The position numbers were made by a program, and so were the translations under genes. Positions 1 through 8,425 of a stretch of DNA of 64,000 nucleotides are shown here, piece by piece. Source of the stretch: Streptomyces sp. BA2. Lineage in GTDB: Bacteria; Actinomycetota; Actinomycetes; Streptomycetales; Streptomycetaceae. Below the pieces are notes generated by a model, which was given only the letters and a program-made list of their open reading frames with translations, had not been told where the DNA came from and did not search any database. The stretch covers positions 5,716,001 to 5,780,000 of the forward strand of contig NZ_WSRO01000002.1 in NCBI RefSeq assembly GCF_009769735.1, given 5' to 3'. The stretch's first letter is position 1. Each line of letters begins with the position of its first letter.

Positions 1-198
1 GAAGAGTCCATGGACCGGGCGTACGCGGAGCTCTCGGAGTACGAGGCCGAGTGGCCCTGCACCGGCTTCGCGCTCTACGAGCAGGGCGCCGACGGAGTGT
101 GGCGCAAGCTGCGCGAGTTCGTCTTCGGCGGTGGGGGACCGGTGGTGCCTCCGCAGGCGGCCGCCCCCGCCGCGCACGGCACGCTGCCCGCCCGCTGA
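1..198 (+). CDS. C-terminal fragment of an unrecognised protein (5' end outside window)
   Basis: The reading frame is open from the first base and ends in TGA, giving 65 residues. An ATG at 10 exists, but the frame continues upstream of it, so this is probably the tail of a longer gene that begins before the window. The segment is acidic and aromatic at first (YAELSEYEAEWPCTGFALYE) and ends in a low-complexity Pro/Ala stretch. No family was recognised and no function is proposed. It converges on dprE2. Confidence 0.5.
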   Translation, partial: EESMDRAYAELSEYEAEWPCTGFALYEQGADGVWRKLREFVFGGGGPVVPPQAAAPAAHGTLPAR

Positions 199-199
199 T

Positions 200-230
200 C
201 CAGGCGCCTGACCCCGAAGGGCCCGCCTGG
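200..230. terminator. Weak inverted repeat between convergent genes
   Basis: CCAGGCG at 200-206 pairs with CGCCTGG at 224-230 around a 17-nt loop. It lies in the 52-bp gap between two convergent genes, where a bidirectional terminator is expected. There is no U-tract and the stem is only 7 bp, so support is modest. Confidence 0.3.
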
Positions 231-250
231 GCGCCCGGCCCCGAAGCGCC

Positions 251-1006
251 TCACACCGGGAGCCGCCGGAACACCGCCCGCGGGGCGTGACGCAGCGCCG
301 ACATGACCACCCGTAGCGCGCCGGGCACCCACACCGTCTCCGAGCGCCGCCGCAGGCCCGTCTCGATGGCCTCGGCGACCGCCTCCGGAGTGGTCGCCAT
401 GGGGGCTTCCTCCAGGCCCGCCGTCATCTTGGAGCGTACGAAGCCGGGGCGGACCACCATCACGTGCACCCCCGTGCCGTGCAGCGCGTCGCCCAGGCCC
501 TGGGCGAACGCGTCGAGGCCCGCCTTGCTGGACCCGTAGATGAAGTTCGAGCGGCGGGCACGCTCGCCCGCGACCGAGGAGAGCACCACCAGGGAGCCGT
601 GCCCCTGGGCCTGGAGCGACCGCGCGCACACCAGGCCGGCCGATACCGCGCCGGTGTAGTTCGTCTGCGCGACGCGCACCGCCGACAGCGGTTCGTCCTC
701 GTCGCGTGCCTGGTCGCCGAGGATGCCGAAGGCCAGCAGGACCATGTCGATGTCGCCCTCGGCGAAGATCTTGCCGAGCGTGCCCTCGTGGGACTCGGAG
801 TCCAGCGCGTCGAAGGCGACGGTACGGACGTCCGCACCCATGTCGCGCAGGCCCGCCGCGGCCTTCTCCAGGCCCGGGGACGGCCGCCCGGCGAGCCACA
901 CGGTGCGGGTGCGCCGCGCGACCAGACGGCGGGCGGTGGCGAGGCCGATCTCGGAGGTGCCGCCGAGTACGAGCAGGGACTGGGGGGTGCCGAAGGCGTC
1001 CTTCAT
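251..1006 (-). CDS. dprE2: Decaprenylphospho-ribose 2-epimerase subunit 2 (DprE2-type SDR reductase)
   Basis: This 251-residue short-chain dehydrogenase has an N-terminal nucleotide-binding motif (VLGGTSEIGLATARRL), a catalytic Ser region (VVLSSVAG) and the YxxxK active site (YGSSKAGLDAF). In mycobacteria DprE2 reduces the 2-keto intermediate made by DprE1, giving decaprenylphosphoryl arabinose. The assignment rests on the adjacent upstream FAD oxidase and on the UbiA, PAP2 and GtrA genes across the divergent promoter. The start follows a GGAG-like site (ctccaggagttggtccc ATG on the minus strand). The lipid carrier in this organism is not known from sequence and need not be decaprenyl. Confidence 0.85.
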   Translation of the reverse strand: MKDAFGTPQSLLVLGGTSEIGLATARRLVARRTRTVWLAGRPSPGLEKAAAGLRDMGADVRTVAFDALDSESHEGTLGKIFAEGDIDMVLLAFGILGDQARDEDEPLSAVRVAQTNYTGAVSAGLVCARSLQAQGHGSLVVLSSVAGERARRSNFIYGSSKAGLDAFAQGLGDALHGTGVHVMVVRPGFVRSKMTAGLEEAPMATTPEAVAEAIETGLRRRSETVWVPGALRVVMSALRHAPRAVFRRLPV

Positions 1007-1026
1007 GGGACCAACTCCTGGAGGTG

Positions 1027-2409
1027 CTAGAGGGCGAGGCGGCGCGAGAGGTCCGAGCGGAACACGCCGCGCGGGTCGAGGTCGGCCCGCAGCGCGCGGA
1101 AGTCGTCGAGCCGCGGGTACATCGCGGCGAGCATCTCCGGCCGCAGGCGGGAGTCCTTGGCCAGGTAGACGCGGCCGTCGGAGGCGGCGACCTCCTCGTC
1201 GAGCTCGTCGAGGAAGGCGCCGAGGCCCGGCAGGTTCGCCGGGATGTCCAGGGCGAGGGTCCAGCCGGGCATCGGGAAGGAGAGCCAGCCCGGATCGCCC
1301 TCTCCGAAGCGCTTCAGTACGGCGAGGAAGGACGGACAGCCGCGCTCCGAGATGCGCCGCACGATGCGCCGCAGGGACTCTTCCTTGCCGTACCCGACGA
1401 CGAATTGGTACTGCACGAAGCCGCCGCGGCCGTACACGCGGTTCCAGTGCGGGACGCCGTCCAGGGGGTGGAAGAAGGTCGACATCTTCTGGAGCTCGCC
1501 CACCCGGCTGCGCGGTGCCTTGCGGTACCAGAGCTCGTTGAAGAGGCCCACCGACTTGCGGCCGAGCAGCCCTTCGGGCAGGAAGCGCGGGGCGGGCGGC
1601 AGTTGGCCGGGGCGGAACGTCAACGGCGCTCTACGCGCGCGTGCCGGGAGGGCGTCCAGGGGAGCGTGGTCGCCGCGCGTGAGCACCGAGCGCCCCATCG
1701 ACGCCCCGCGCGCGAGGAGGTCGATCCAGGCCACGGAGTAGCGATAGCGGTGGTCGGTGGCGGTGAGGCGGGCCATCAAGTCGTCAAGGTCGGTGGCGCG
1801 CTCGGTGTCCACCGTCATCAACGAGGTCTCGACCGGCTGCAGTTGCAGCGTCGCGGCGAGGATCACGCCCGTCAGGCCCATGCCGCCCGCCGTCGCGTCG
1901 AACAGAGGGGTGCCGCGCTCGACCGCCTGCACCGTGCCGTCGGCGGTGAGCAGTTCCACGGCCATCACATGGCGCGAGAACGACCCGGACCCGTGGTGGT
2001 TCTTGCCGTGGATGTCCGTGCCGATCGCGCCGCCCACCGTCACATAGCGGGTCCCCGGCGTGACCGGCACGAACCAGCCGAGCGGGAGCAGGACTTCCAT
2101 CAGGCGGTGCAGGGAGACCCCGGCGTCGCACAGGACGGTGCCCGCGTCGGCGTCGATGGCGTGCACGCGGTCCATGCCGGTCATGTCGAGGACCGCGCCG
2201 CCCGCGTTCTGCGCGGCGTCCCCATAGGCCCGCCCAAGGCCTCTGGCGATGCCGCCACGCTCCCCGCAGGCCTGGAGGGCCGCCACGGCCTCCTCGGGCG
2301 AACGGGGGCGGATCAGGCGGGCCGTGGACGGGGCGGTGCGTCCCCAGCCCGACACGGACACGGTCGGCGCGATCGCGGAGTCGGCGGGCGGAGCGGAGTC
2401 GGCAGGCAT
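1027..2409 (-). CDS. dprE1: Decaprenylphosphoryl-beta-D-ribose oxidase (DprE1-type FAD enzyme)
   Basis: This 460-residue FAD-dependent oxidase has the PCMH/VAO FAD-binding pattern: GRAYGDAAQNAGG near residue 60, then VTVGGAIGTDIHGKNHH, which contains the His that takes the flavin in the mycobacterial enzyme. The C-terminal substrate domain has YLAKDSR, whose Lys418 matches the catalytic Lys418 of M. tuberculosis DprE1. In the segment GWTLALDIP, Ala386 sits where the tuberculosis enzyme has Cys387, the residue attacked by benzothiazinones. It oxidises the ribose 2-OH of lipid-phosphoryl ribose, and DprE2 then reduces the product. It lies 20 bp upstream of dprE2 in the same operon. Confidence 0.87.
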   Translation of the reverse strand: MPADSAPPADSAIAPTVSVSGWGRTAPSTARLIRPRSPEEAVAALQACGERGGIARGLGRAYGDAAQNAGGAVLDMTGMDRVHAIDADAGTVLCDAGVSLHRLMEVLLPLGWFVPVTPGTRYVTVGGAIGTDIHGKNHHGSGSFSRHVMAVELLTADGTVQAVERGTPLFDATAGGMGLTGVILAATLQLQPVETSLMTVDTERATDLDDLMARLTATDHRYRYSVAWIDLLARGASMGRSVLTRGDHAPLDALPARARRAPLTFRPGQLPPAPRFLPEGLLGRKSVGLFNELWYRKAPRSRVGELQKMSTFFHPLDGVPHWNRVYGRGGFVQYQFVVGYGKEESLRRIVRRISERGCPSFLAVLKRFGEGDPGWLSFPMPGWTLALDIPANLPGLGAFLDELDEEVAASDGRVYLAKDSRLRPEMLAAMYPRLDDFRALRADLDPRGVFRSDLSRRLAL

Positions 2410-2576
2410 AGGCGTGACCGTATCGTCCGAGCAAGGGCAGTTTGCCCATATTCGTCAGAGCCCTCACCGAAATGGGTGATTGATGGAGTGTCGTCCTATA
2501 TTGCCGTAAATATTGAGAGGTTGCCTAGAAGAGTCGCCGAGGTCAGGTCCTTGAAGTCCCCGGAGAGGGAGGCCAC
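2410..2576. promoter_or_regulatory. Divergent promoter region of the DPA-type locus
   Basis: This 167-bp gap separates dprE1 (leftward) from the PAP2 gene (rightward). It holds a noticeably AT-rich core around 2495-2520 (tcctatattgccgtaaatat), unusual for this genome and a likely promoter area. I cannot assign exact -35/-10 boxes. A strong Shine-Dalgarno (gagagggagg) precedes the ATG at 2577. Confidence 0.45.
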
Positions 2577-3098
2577 ATGCACGACATGGACCACCGGCTG
2601 TTGTCGGCCCTGCGCGACTGCGGCTCCGACGCGCGCGTGGCCGCCGCCGCACGGGCCCTGTCCTGGACCGGCGAGCACGGCGCCCTCTGGATCGTCGCGG
2701 GGCTCGCGGGCGCCGCGGTCGACCGCGAGCGGCGCGACGCGTGGCTGCGCGGCACGGCGCTGACCGCCGCCGCGCACTTGGCCAGCATGGGCGTCAAACG
2801 GGTGGTAAGGCGCCCGCGTCCCGGCGGCGACCCGGGCGTGGAGCCCCTCGTCAGGACCGCGGGACGGCACTCCTTCCCCAGTTCGCACGCCACTTCGGCC
2901 GCCGCGGCCACCGTCGCGTACGGCACGCTGAGCCCCCTGGGAGCCCACGTCGTCCCGCCGCTCGCCGCCGCGATGTGTGTCTCGCGGATGATCGTCGGCG
3001 TCCACTACCCGAGCGACGTGGCGGCCGGAGCGGCCCTCGGCGCCCTCACCGCGCGCGTGGGCTCCGCCTGGATGAACGGGGGCCGCTCGCATGGCTGA
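2577..3098 (+). CDS. PAP2-family phosphatase, probable decaprenylphosphoryl-5-phosphoribose phosphatase
   Basis: This 173-residue integral membrane phosphatase has all three PAP2 motifs: KRVVRRPRP (motif 1), SFPSSHATSAAA (motif 2 with catalytic His) and GVHYPSDVAAG (motif 3). In the mycobacterial pathway a PAP2 enzyme (Rv3807c) removes the 5-phosphate from lipid-phosphoryl phosphoribose before DprE1 acts. It overlaps the UbiA gene by 8 bases, so translation is probably coupled. The specific substrate is inferred from context; general undecaprenyl-pyrophosphate phosphatase activity cannot be excluded. Confidence 0.85.
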   Translation: MHDMDHRLLSALRDCGSDARVAAAARALSWTGEHGALWIVAGLAGAAVDRERRDAWLRGTALTAAAHLASMGVKRVVRRPRPGGDPGVEPLVRTAGRHSFPSSHATSAAAATVAYGTLSPLGAHVVPPLAAAMCVSRMIVGVHYPSDVAAGAALGALTARVGSAWMNGGRSHG

Positions 3099-4032
3099 CC
3101 GCACCGCCCTGCTCGAACGCCCCCAGCCGCCCCGGCCGTCCGGCTCGGGCTCCCTGGCCCTGCCGCTCGGCCTCCTGAAGACCGCCCGACCCCGCCAGTG
3201 GGTGAAGAACGTCCTGGTCGTCGCGGCCCCCGCCGCCGCGGGTGAGCTCTTCTCGCGCCACTCGCTGATCCAACTAGCCGTGGTGTTCGCGCTGTTCACG
3301 GCCGCCGCGTCCGCCGTCTACCTGATCAACGACGCGCGTGACGCCGATGCCGACCGCGCCCATCCCACCAAGTGCCGCAGACCGGTCGCCGCAGGCCAGG
3401 TGCCTGTGGCGCTCGCGTACGTGGTCGGCGGGCTGCTCGCCGTGCTCGCGCCGGCGGCCGCCGCCGCGTTCTGCACGCCCCTGACAGCGGGCCTTCTCGC
3501 CGCCTACGTAGTGATGCAACTGGCCTACTGCGTCAGCCTCAAGCACGTCCTCGTCATCGACCTCGCCGTCGTCACCACGGGCTTCCTGATGCGGGCGATG
3601 ATCGGGGGAGTGGCCCTGGACATCCCGCTCTCGCGGTGGTTCCTGATCACGACGGGCTTCGGCGCGCTCTTCATGGTCGCCGCCAAGCGCTACTCCGAAG
3701 CCGTGCAGATGTCCGGGAAAGCGGGCGCCACGCGCGCGTTGCTCACCGAATACACCACCGGCTACCTCCGCTTCGTCTGGCAGCTGGCCGCCGGAGTCGC
3801 CGTACTCGCGTACTGCCTGTGGGCCATGGAGAGCGGCGGCACGGGCAACGGCCTGCTGCCCTGGCGGCAGCTGTCGATGGCCGCCTTCGTCCTCGCCGTC
3901 CTGCGGTACGCCGTATTCGCCGACCGGGGCACCGCGGGAGAGCCCGAGGACGTCGTCCTGCGCGACCGTGCCCTTGCCGTCATCGGCCTGGTGTGGATCG
4001 CCATGTACGGCCTCGCGGTCGCCGACTGGTGA
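3091..4032 (+). CDS. ubiA: Decaprenyl-phosphate phosphoribosyltransferase (UbiA family)
   Basis: This 313-residue polytopic membrane prenyltransferase has the first Asp-rich motif NDARDADADRAHP (UbiA NDxxDxxxD), preceded by LLKTARPRQWVKNVLV, and a second polar motif around MVAAKRYSEA, as in Rv3806c-type DppR synthases. It transfers phosphoribose from PRPP to a polyprenyl phosphate, the first committed step to polyprenylphosphoryl arabinose. The start overlaps the PAP2 stop and its own stop overlaps the GtrA GTG start (GTGA), so the four plus-strand genes look translationally coupled. Confidence 0.87.
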   Translation: MADRTALLERPQPPRPSGSGSLALPLGLLKTARPRQWVKNVLVVAAPAAAGELFSRHSLIQLAVVFALFTAAASAVYLINDARDADADRAHPTKCRRPVAAGQVPVALAYVVGGLLAVLAPAAAAAFCTPLTAGLLAAYVVMQLAYCVSLKHVLVIDLAVVTTGFLMRAMIGGVALDIPLSRWFLITTGFGALFMVAAKRYSEAVQMSGKAGATRALLTEYTTGYLRFVWQLAAGVAVLAYCLWAMESGGTGNGLLPWRQLSMAAFVLAVLRYAVFADRGTAGEPEDVVLRDRALAVIGLVWIAMYGLAVADW

Positions 4033-4484
4033 GCCCCTTCAGGGAGCGGCTACGGGCCATGGGCCCCGAACTGCTCGGCTTCGCCGCCGCCGGGATCTGC
4101 GCGTACGCCGTCGACCTCAGCCTCTTCATCTGGCTGCGCGGGCCCATCGGTATGGACCCGCTGACCGCCAAGGCGCTGTCGTTCGTCGCCGGTTGCACGG
4201 TCGCGTACGCGGGCAACGCGCTCGGCACTTACCGGAGACGTGAGGCGGCCGGGGTCTCGCGTCTTCGCCAGTACGGGATCTTCTTCGCCGTCAACATCGC
4301 GGGAGCCCTGGTGCAGTTGCTCTGCATCGCGGTGTCCCACTACGGCCTCGGTCTCACCTCACAGCGTGCGGACACCATCTCCGGGGCGGGCGTCGGTATG
4401 GCGCTCGCCACTGTTCTGCGTTTCTGGGGTACACGGACCTTGGTCTTCCGCACAACGGGCAGGGAGGCATCATGGACTGGCTGA
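4029..4484 (+). CDS. GtrA-family membrane protein
   Basis: This 151-residue protein has four predicted membrane helices and GtrA family features (ELLGFAAAGICAYAVDLSLF; FVAGCTVAYAGNALGTYRR). GtrA proteins accompany polyprenyl-phosphate sugar synthesis. In mycobacteria the homologue Rv3789 sits beside dprE1/dprE2 and has been proposed to act in lipid-arabinose flipping or to anchor the pathway. The GTG start at 4029 overlaps the ubiA stop by four bases (GTGA). Its 3' end overlaps the next gene by 13 bases. Confidence 0.82.
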   Translation: MSPFRERLRAMGPELLGFAAAGICAYAVDLSLFIWLRGPIGMDPLTAKALSFVAGCTVAYAGNALGTYRRREAAGVSRLRQYGIFFAVNIAGALVQLLCIAVSHYGLGLTSQRADTISGAGVGMALATVLRFWGTRTLVFRTTGREASWTG

Positions 4485-5443
4485 AGAAACTCCCCGGCAT
4501 CGGGCCCCTGGTGGAGCGCCTGATGCGCACGCACGCGTGGAGCGCGTACGAGCGGCTCGACAGCGTGCACTGGACCCGCCTCGCTGCCGCGATGACGTTC
4601 ATCAGCTTCCTGGCGCTCTTCCCGCTGATCACCGTCGCCGCCGCCATCGCCGCCGCGACGCTCTCCAAGAGCCAGCAGAACAAACTCGAGGACACCATCT
4701 CGAAGCAGGTCCCCGGCATCTCCGACCAGCTGAACCTGGACGCCCTGGTCGCCAACGCGGGCACCGTCGGCCTCGTGGCGGGCGCCCTGCTGCTCTTCAC
4801 CGGCATCGGCTGGGTCGGCTCGACAAGGGAGTGCCTGAGGGCCGTCTGGGAGCTCGAGGACACCGACGAGAACCCCGTCATGCGCAAGGTCAAGGACGCC
4901 GGGGTGCTCGTCGGACTCGGCGGCGCGGGGCTGGCGTCCGTCGTCGCCTCGACCCTCGCCTCGACCGCCGTCGGCTGGAGCGCCGACCTCATCGGGATCT
5001 CCGAGGACGGCTGGGGCGGGCTGCTGCTCCAGGCGATCGCGTTCGCCATCGCCGTCCTCGCGGACTTCCTGCTCCTGCTCTACGTCCTGACCCTGCTGCC
5101 GGGCGTCCAGCCGCCGCGCCGCCACCTGATCACCGCCGGTCTGATCGGCGCGGCCGGATTCGAGCTGCTCAAGCTGCTGCTCGGCGGCTACATGAAGGGC
5201 GTCGCCGCGAAGAGCATGTACGGCGCCTTCGGAGTACCCGTCGCGCTGCTCCTGTGGATCAACTTCACCGCGAAGCTCCTGCTGTTCTGCGCCGCCTGGA
5301 CAGCGACGCGGAAGCAGGAGCGTACGGAAGCGGAGCAGGAGCAGGAGCAGGAACAGAAGCAGGAACAGAAGCAGGAAGAGTCCGGCGGCGTCAGCGGCGG
5401 GTCTTCCGCCGCACCAGGTCCGGCAGCGGCATCCGGCGGTTGA
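4472..5443 (+). CDS. YihY/virulence factor BrkB family membrane protein
   Basis: This 323-residue polytopic membrane protein has the BrkB/YihY core: the amphipathic start RLDSVHWTRLAAAMTFISFLALFPLI, shown here only by its key hydrophobic pattern, then IGWVGSTRECLRAVWE and a conserved C-terminal KSMYGAFGVPVALLLWINF segment. The cytoplasmic tail is a low-complexity EQEQEQEQKQEQ run from near-perfect gagcag/gaagcag repeats. The family has no firmly established biochemical role. It is the last gene of the UbiA-GtrA operon and overlaps the convergent carboxypeptidase gene by 53 bp. Confidence 0.85.
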   Translation: MDWLKKLPGIGPLVERLMRTHAWSAYERLDSVHWTRLAAAMTFISFLALFPLITVAAAIAAATLSKSQQNKLEDTISKQVPGISDQLNLDALVANAGTVGLVAGALLLFTGIGWVGSTRECLRAVWELEDTDENPVMRKVKDAGVLVGLGGAGLASVVASTLASTAVGWSADLIGISEDGWGGLLLQAIAFAIAVLADFLLLLYVLTLLPGVQPPRRHLITAGLIGAAGFELLKLLLGGYMKGVAAKSMYGAFGVPVALLLWINFTAKLLLFCAAWTATRKQERTEAEQEQEQEQKQEQKQEESGGVSGGSSAAPGPAAASGG

Positions 5444-6653
5444 TCACGAACAGCCCCGCGGCGATGAGCGCGAGGACACCGGCCGCGATCCCGAGCGCGA
5501 CGCCGGCACCACCGCCCGACTCCTTGTCGGAGGCGTGCGCCACGTTCTTGGACGAGTCCGCCCCGCCCTTGCCGGCGCCGGGAGCACCCTTGCCGCTGCC
5601 CGTACCGGCGCTCTTCGGAGCGACCAGTTCGCCCACGGGCTCGACCTTGCCGGAGGCCTTGAAGCCCCAGTCGAGAAGGCGCTCGGTCTCCTTGTAGACC
5701 GCGTGCTGCTCACCGGAGTCGGGGTTCATGACGGTCACGAGCAGCACCTTGCCGTTGCGCTCGGCGACACCGGTGAAGGTGTTGCCCGCGTTCGTGGTGC
5801 TGCCGTTCTTGACGCCCGCGATGCCCTTGTAGGCGTCCAGACCGACATCCCCCGTAAGGAGTCGGTTGGTGTTCTGGATCTCGAAGGACTCGCGCTTCTT
5901 CTTGCCCTTGTCCTTGCCCTTCTTGACCTTCTTGGTCTCGCCGGGGAACTTGGCGGTGGCCGTTGAGCAGTACTCGCGGAAGTCCTTCTTCTGCAGCCCG
6001 GAGCGGGCGAACAGCGTCAGGTCGTACGCCGAGGAGACCTGCCCCTTCTCGTCGTAGCCGTCCGGGCTGACCACGTGAGTGTCCAGGGCCTGCAGTTCGT
6101 CGGCGTGCGACTGCATGTCCTTGACGGTCTGCGGGACACCGCCGTTCATCGCCGACAGGACGTGCACCGCGTCATTGCCCGACCGCAGGAAGACGCCGAG
6201 CCACAGGTCGTGGACCGTGTACGTCTCGTTCTCCTTGACGCCGACCATGCTGCTGCCCGCACCGATGCCCGCCAGGTCGGAGAGCTCGACCTTGTGCTTC
6301 TGAGTCTTGGGGAACTTCGGCAGGACCGTGTCCGCGAAGAGCATCTTCAGGGTGCTCGCGGGGGGCAGCCGCCAGTGCGAGTTGTGCGAGGCGAGGACCT
6401 CGCCCGTCTCGGCGTCCGACACCATCCAGGAGCGCGCCGACAGGTCCTTGGGGAGGACGGGAGCGCCCGCCTTGAGACTCACCTGGGTGCCCGGCTTGCC
6501 GAGCTTGGCGCCGCCGACGGTCGACATCGAAGCAGGCGGCTTGGGCTTCTTCCCGCCCCCCGGCTTGTCGTCCGCCCATGCGGGAGCTGTGGTCGACATG
6601 GTCAGCAATGCGGCGGAAGTGACCAACATGGCGGTCTTTTTTAGGGCAGGCAC
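5391..6653 (-). CDS. D-alanyl-D-alanine carboxypeptidase (DacA/PBP5-type, S11)
   Basis: With the GTG start at 6653 this is 420 residues with a Sec signal peptide (LKKTAMLVTSAALLTMS, cleaved after APAWA). The S11 serine peptidase motifs are present: SxxK as S100-T-L-K103, SxN as SGN in FLRSGNDAV, and a KxG motif written KNG (GVKNGSTTNAG) rather than the usual KTG. A C-terminal membrane helix with a basic tail (INRRMPLPDLVRRKTRR) anchors it facing the wall. It trims the terminal D-Ala of peptidoglycan stem peptides. The frame extends upstream to 6974, but the signal peptide fixes the start. It matches the SCO4847 position by gene order. Confidence 0.87.
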   Translation of the reverse strand: MPALKKTAMLVTSAALLTMSTTAPAWADDKPGGGKKPKPPASMSTVGGAKLGKPGTQVSLKAGAPVLPKDLSARSWMVSDAETGEVLASHNSHWRLPPASTLKMLFADTVLPKFPKTQKHKVELSDLAGIGAGSSMVGVKENETYTVHDLWLGVFLRSGNDAVHVLSAMNGGVPQTVKDMQSHADELQALDTHVVSPDGYDEKGQVSSAYDLTLFARSGLQKKDFREYCSTATAKFPGETKKVKKGKDKGKKKRESFEIQNTNRLLTGDVGLDAYKGIAGVKNGSTTNAGNTFTGVAERNGKVLLVTVMNPDSGEQHAVYKETERLLDWGFKASGKVEPVGELVAPKSAGTGSGKGAPGAGKGGADSSKNVAHASDKESGGGAGVALGIAAGVLALIAAGLFVINRRMPLPDLVRRKTRR

Positions 6654-6771
6654 GGACGAGAACGTACAGGGCGCCGCTGTGGAAGTCGCCGCCGAGGTGG
6701 GCTGTGTCCTTGACGGCCCGGACTCCCCACCCCGGCGGCGGTGCGGAAGGGAGCCTCGCGATACTGAACGT

Positions 6772-7014
6772 ATGAAGCTCAGCCGCCCGGTCTCCTGGTT
6801 CCTGCTCGCCTTCGGGGTGTGGAGCTGGTTCATCTGGATCACTTTCGTCAAGAACCTGTGGAAGGACGGCAGCGGGCTCGCCTTCGATGACGCAGGCGAC
6901 CCGACCGCGTACTTCTGGGTGCACCTGACGCTCGCCGTCGCCTCCTTTGTCTTGGGGACGGTGGTAGGGGCCATCGGGTTGCGCGGAGTGCGTGCTCTGC
7001 GCCGTACGTCATAG
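6772..7014 (+). CDS. SCO4848-type small membrane protein
   Basis: This 80-residue protein has two predicted membrane helices (VSWFLLAFGVWSWFIWITF and LTLAVASFVLGTVVGAIGL) separated by a short polar segment and ending in a basic tail. Its sequence and its position divergent from a D-Ala-D-Ala carboxypeptidase match the streptomycete SCO4848 family as I remember it. Its function is unknown. The ATG at 6772 begins exactly at the first hydrophobic segment. Confidence 0.75.
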   Translation: MKLSRPVSWFLLAFGVWSWFIWITFVKNLWKDGSGLAFDDAGDPTAYFWVHLTLAVASFVLGTVVGAIGLRGVRALRRTS

Positions 7015-7054
7015 CTGATCGGTCACTTCGGGCACTGCTGAGGGGCGCGCAACC

Positions 7055-8278
7055 GTGGTCATCCTGTTCGTGCTGGTCGGCCTCGCCGCGCTCGCGGCCC
7101 TCGCCGCAATGCAGTGGTATGCCTGGCGGCGTCTCGTGCGGGACACCACCGCCCGGTCCGGGTTCGCCCGGCGTGCGGGCGCTGTGGTCTTCGTGGCGGG
7201 GCCGCTGCTGATGTTCGCGGCGGTCGCCAGTGAGCGGGCCGGGGCGCCGTTCTGGCTGCAGAAGGTGCTGGCCTGGCCGGGCTTCATGTGGATGGCGCTG
7301 TCGATCTATCTCGTGCTCGCGCTTCTCGTCGGTGAGCTCGTACGGCCCTTCTTCTTGCGGCGCGGTTCGAAACGCGCCTCTACGGAGGACGCCGGTTCGG
7401 CGGAGGACCCCGCCCCCGCAGAAGTGCGGGCGGAACCAGCCGCTCCCACCACCCCCTCGCGCCGCCTCTTCGTCTCCCGCGTCGTCGGCGGGAGCGCCGC
7501 GGCCGTCGCCGTCGGAACAGTCGGCTATGGAACGTACGGCGTCCTGCGGGGCCCCCGCGTGAAGCGGGTCACCGTGCCGCTGGCCAAGCTGCCGCGCGGG
7601 GCACACGGTTTCCGGATCGCCGTGGTCAGCGACGTCCACCTGGGGCCGATTCTCGGACGCGGCTTCACCCAGCGGGTGGTCGACACGATCAACAGCACAC
7701 AACCCGACCTCATCGCGGTGGTGGGTGACCTGGTCGACGGCAGTGTCGAGGACCTCGGCCCCGCCGCCGCGCCGCTCGCGCAGCTCCGCGCGCGGCACGG
7801 GACGTACTTCGTGACCGGCAACCACGAGTACTTCTCGGGAGCCGAGCAGTGGGTCGATCACGTACGCGAACTCGGCCTGCGGCCCCTGGAGAACGCCCGC
7901 ACCGAACTGCCCGGCTTCGACCTCGCGGGAGTGGACGACGTGGCGGGCGAGCGCGACGGGCACGGGCCCGACTTCGCCAAGGCGCTGGGCGACCGGGACC
8001 GCTCGCGGGCCTCCGTGCTCCTGGCCCACCAGCCGGTCGTCATCCACGACGCCGTCAAGCACGGCGTCGACCTGCAGCTCTCCGGGCACACCCACGGCGG
8101 ACAGCTGTGGCCAGGCAATTTCATCGCCGACCTGGCGAATCCGACGCTCGCGGGCCTTGAGCGGTACGGCGACACGCAGCTGTATGTGACGCGTGGCGCG
8201 GGCGCGTGGGGGCCGCCGGTGCGGGTGGGGGCGCCGTCCGACGTCACGGTCGTCGAACTGACCTCCCGCCAGGCGTAA
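7055..8278 (+). CDS. Membrane-anchored metallophosphoesterase
   Basis: This 407-residue protein has an N-terminal membrane region of about three helices (residues 1-100), a Pro/Ala linker, and a calcineurin-type phosphoesterase domain. The complete metal-binding set is visible: VVSDVHLGP, VVGDLVDG, GNHEYFSG, LLAHQP and SGHTHGGQLWPG. It most resembles the YkuE-type family of membrane phosphoesterases; the substrate is unknown. The GTG start is preceded by gagggg at suitable spacing. It follows the SCO4848-type gene by 40 bp and may be cotranscribed. Confidence 0.85.
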   Translation: MVILFVLVGLAALAALAAMQWYAWRRLVRDTTARSGFARRAGAVVFVAGPLLMFAAVASERAGAPFWLQKVLAWPGFMWMALSIYLVLALLVGELVRPFFLRRGSKRASTEDAGSAEDPAPAEVRAEPAAPTTPSRRLFVSRVVGGSAAAVAVGTVGYGTYGVLRGPRVKRVTVPLAKLPRGAHGFRIAVVSDVHLGPILGRGFTQRVVDTINSTQPDLIAVVGDLVDGSVEDLGPAAAPLAQLRARHGTYFVTGNHEYFSGAEQWVDHVRELGLRPLENARTELPGFDLAGVDDVAGERDGHGPDFAKALGDRDRSRASVLLAHQPVVIHDAVKHGVDLQLSGHTHGGQLWPGNFIADLANPTLAGLERYGDTQLYVTRGAGAWGPPVRVGAPSDVTVVELTSRQA

Positions 8279-8425
8279 TCGCGCGCCGGTTCGATGCGAA
8301 ACAAAGCTGGCCGGATACAGCCGGGCCGTAAGGTGACGGTGTGACACCGAGCATGACCACTGCGCAGCATTAAGTGTCGGAAGTGTGTGCGGTTCTTGGC
8401 ACTTTGGTGTGCCATAGGGGGAACG

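Noticed and set aside
706..2763. 685-codon plus-strand open frame opposite dprE2/dprE1
   Set aside because: Arg/Gly/Pro-rich composition shadow of genuine minus-strand enzymes with clear motifs.
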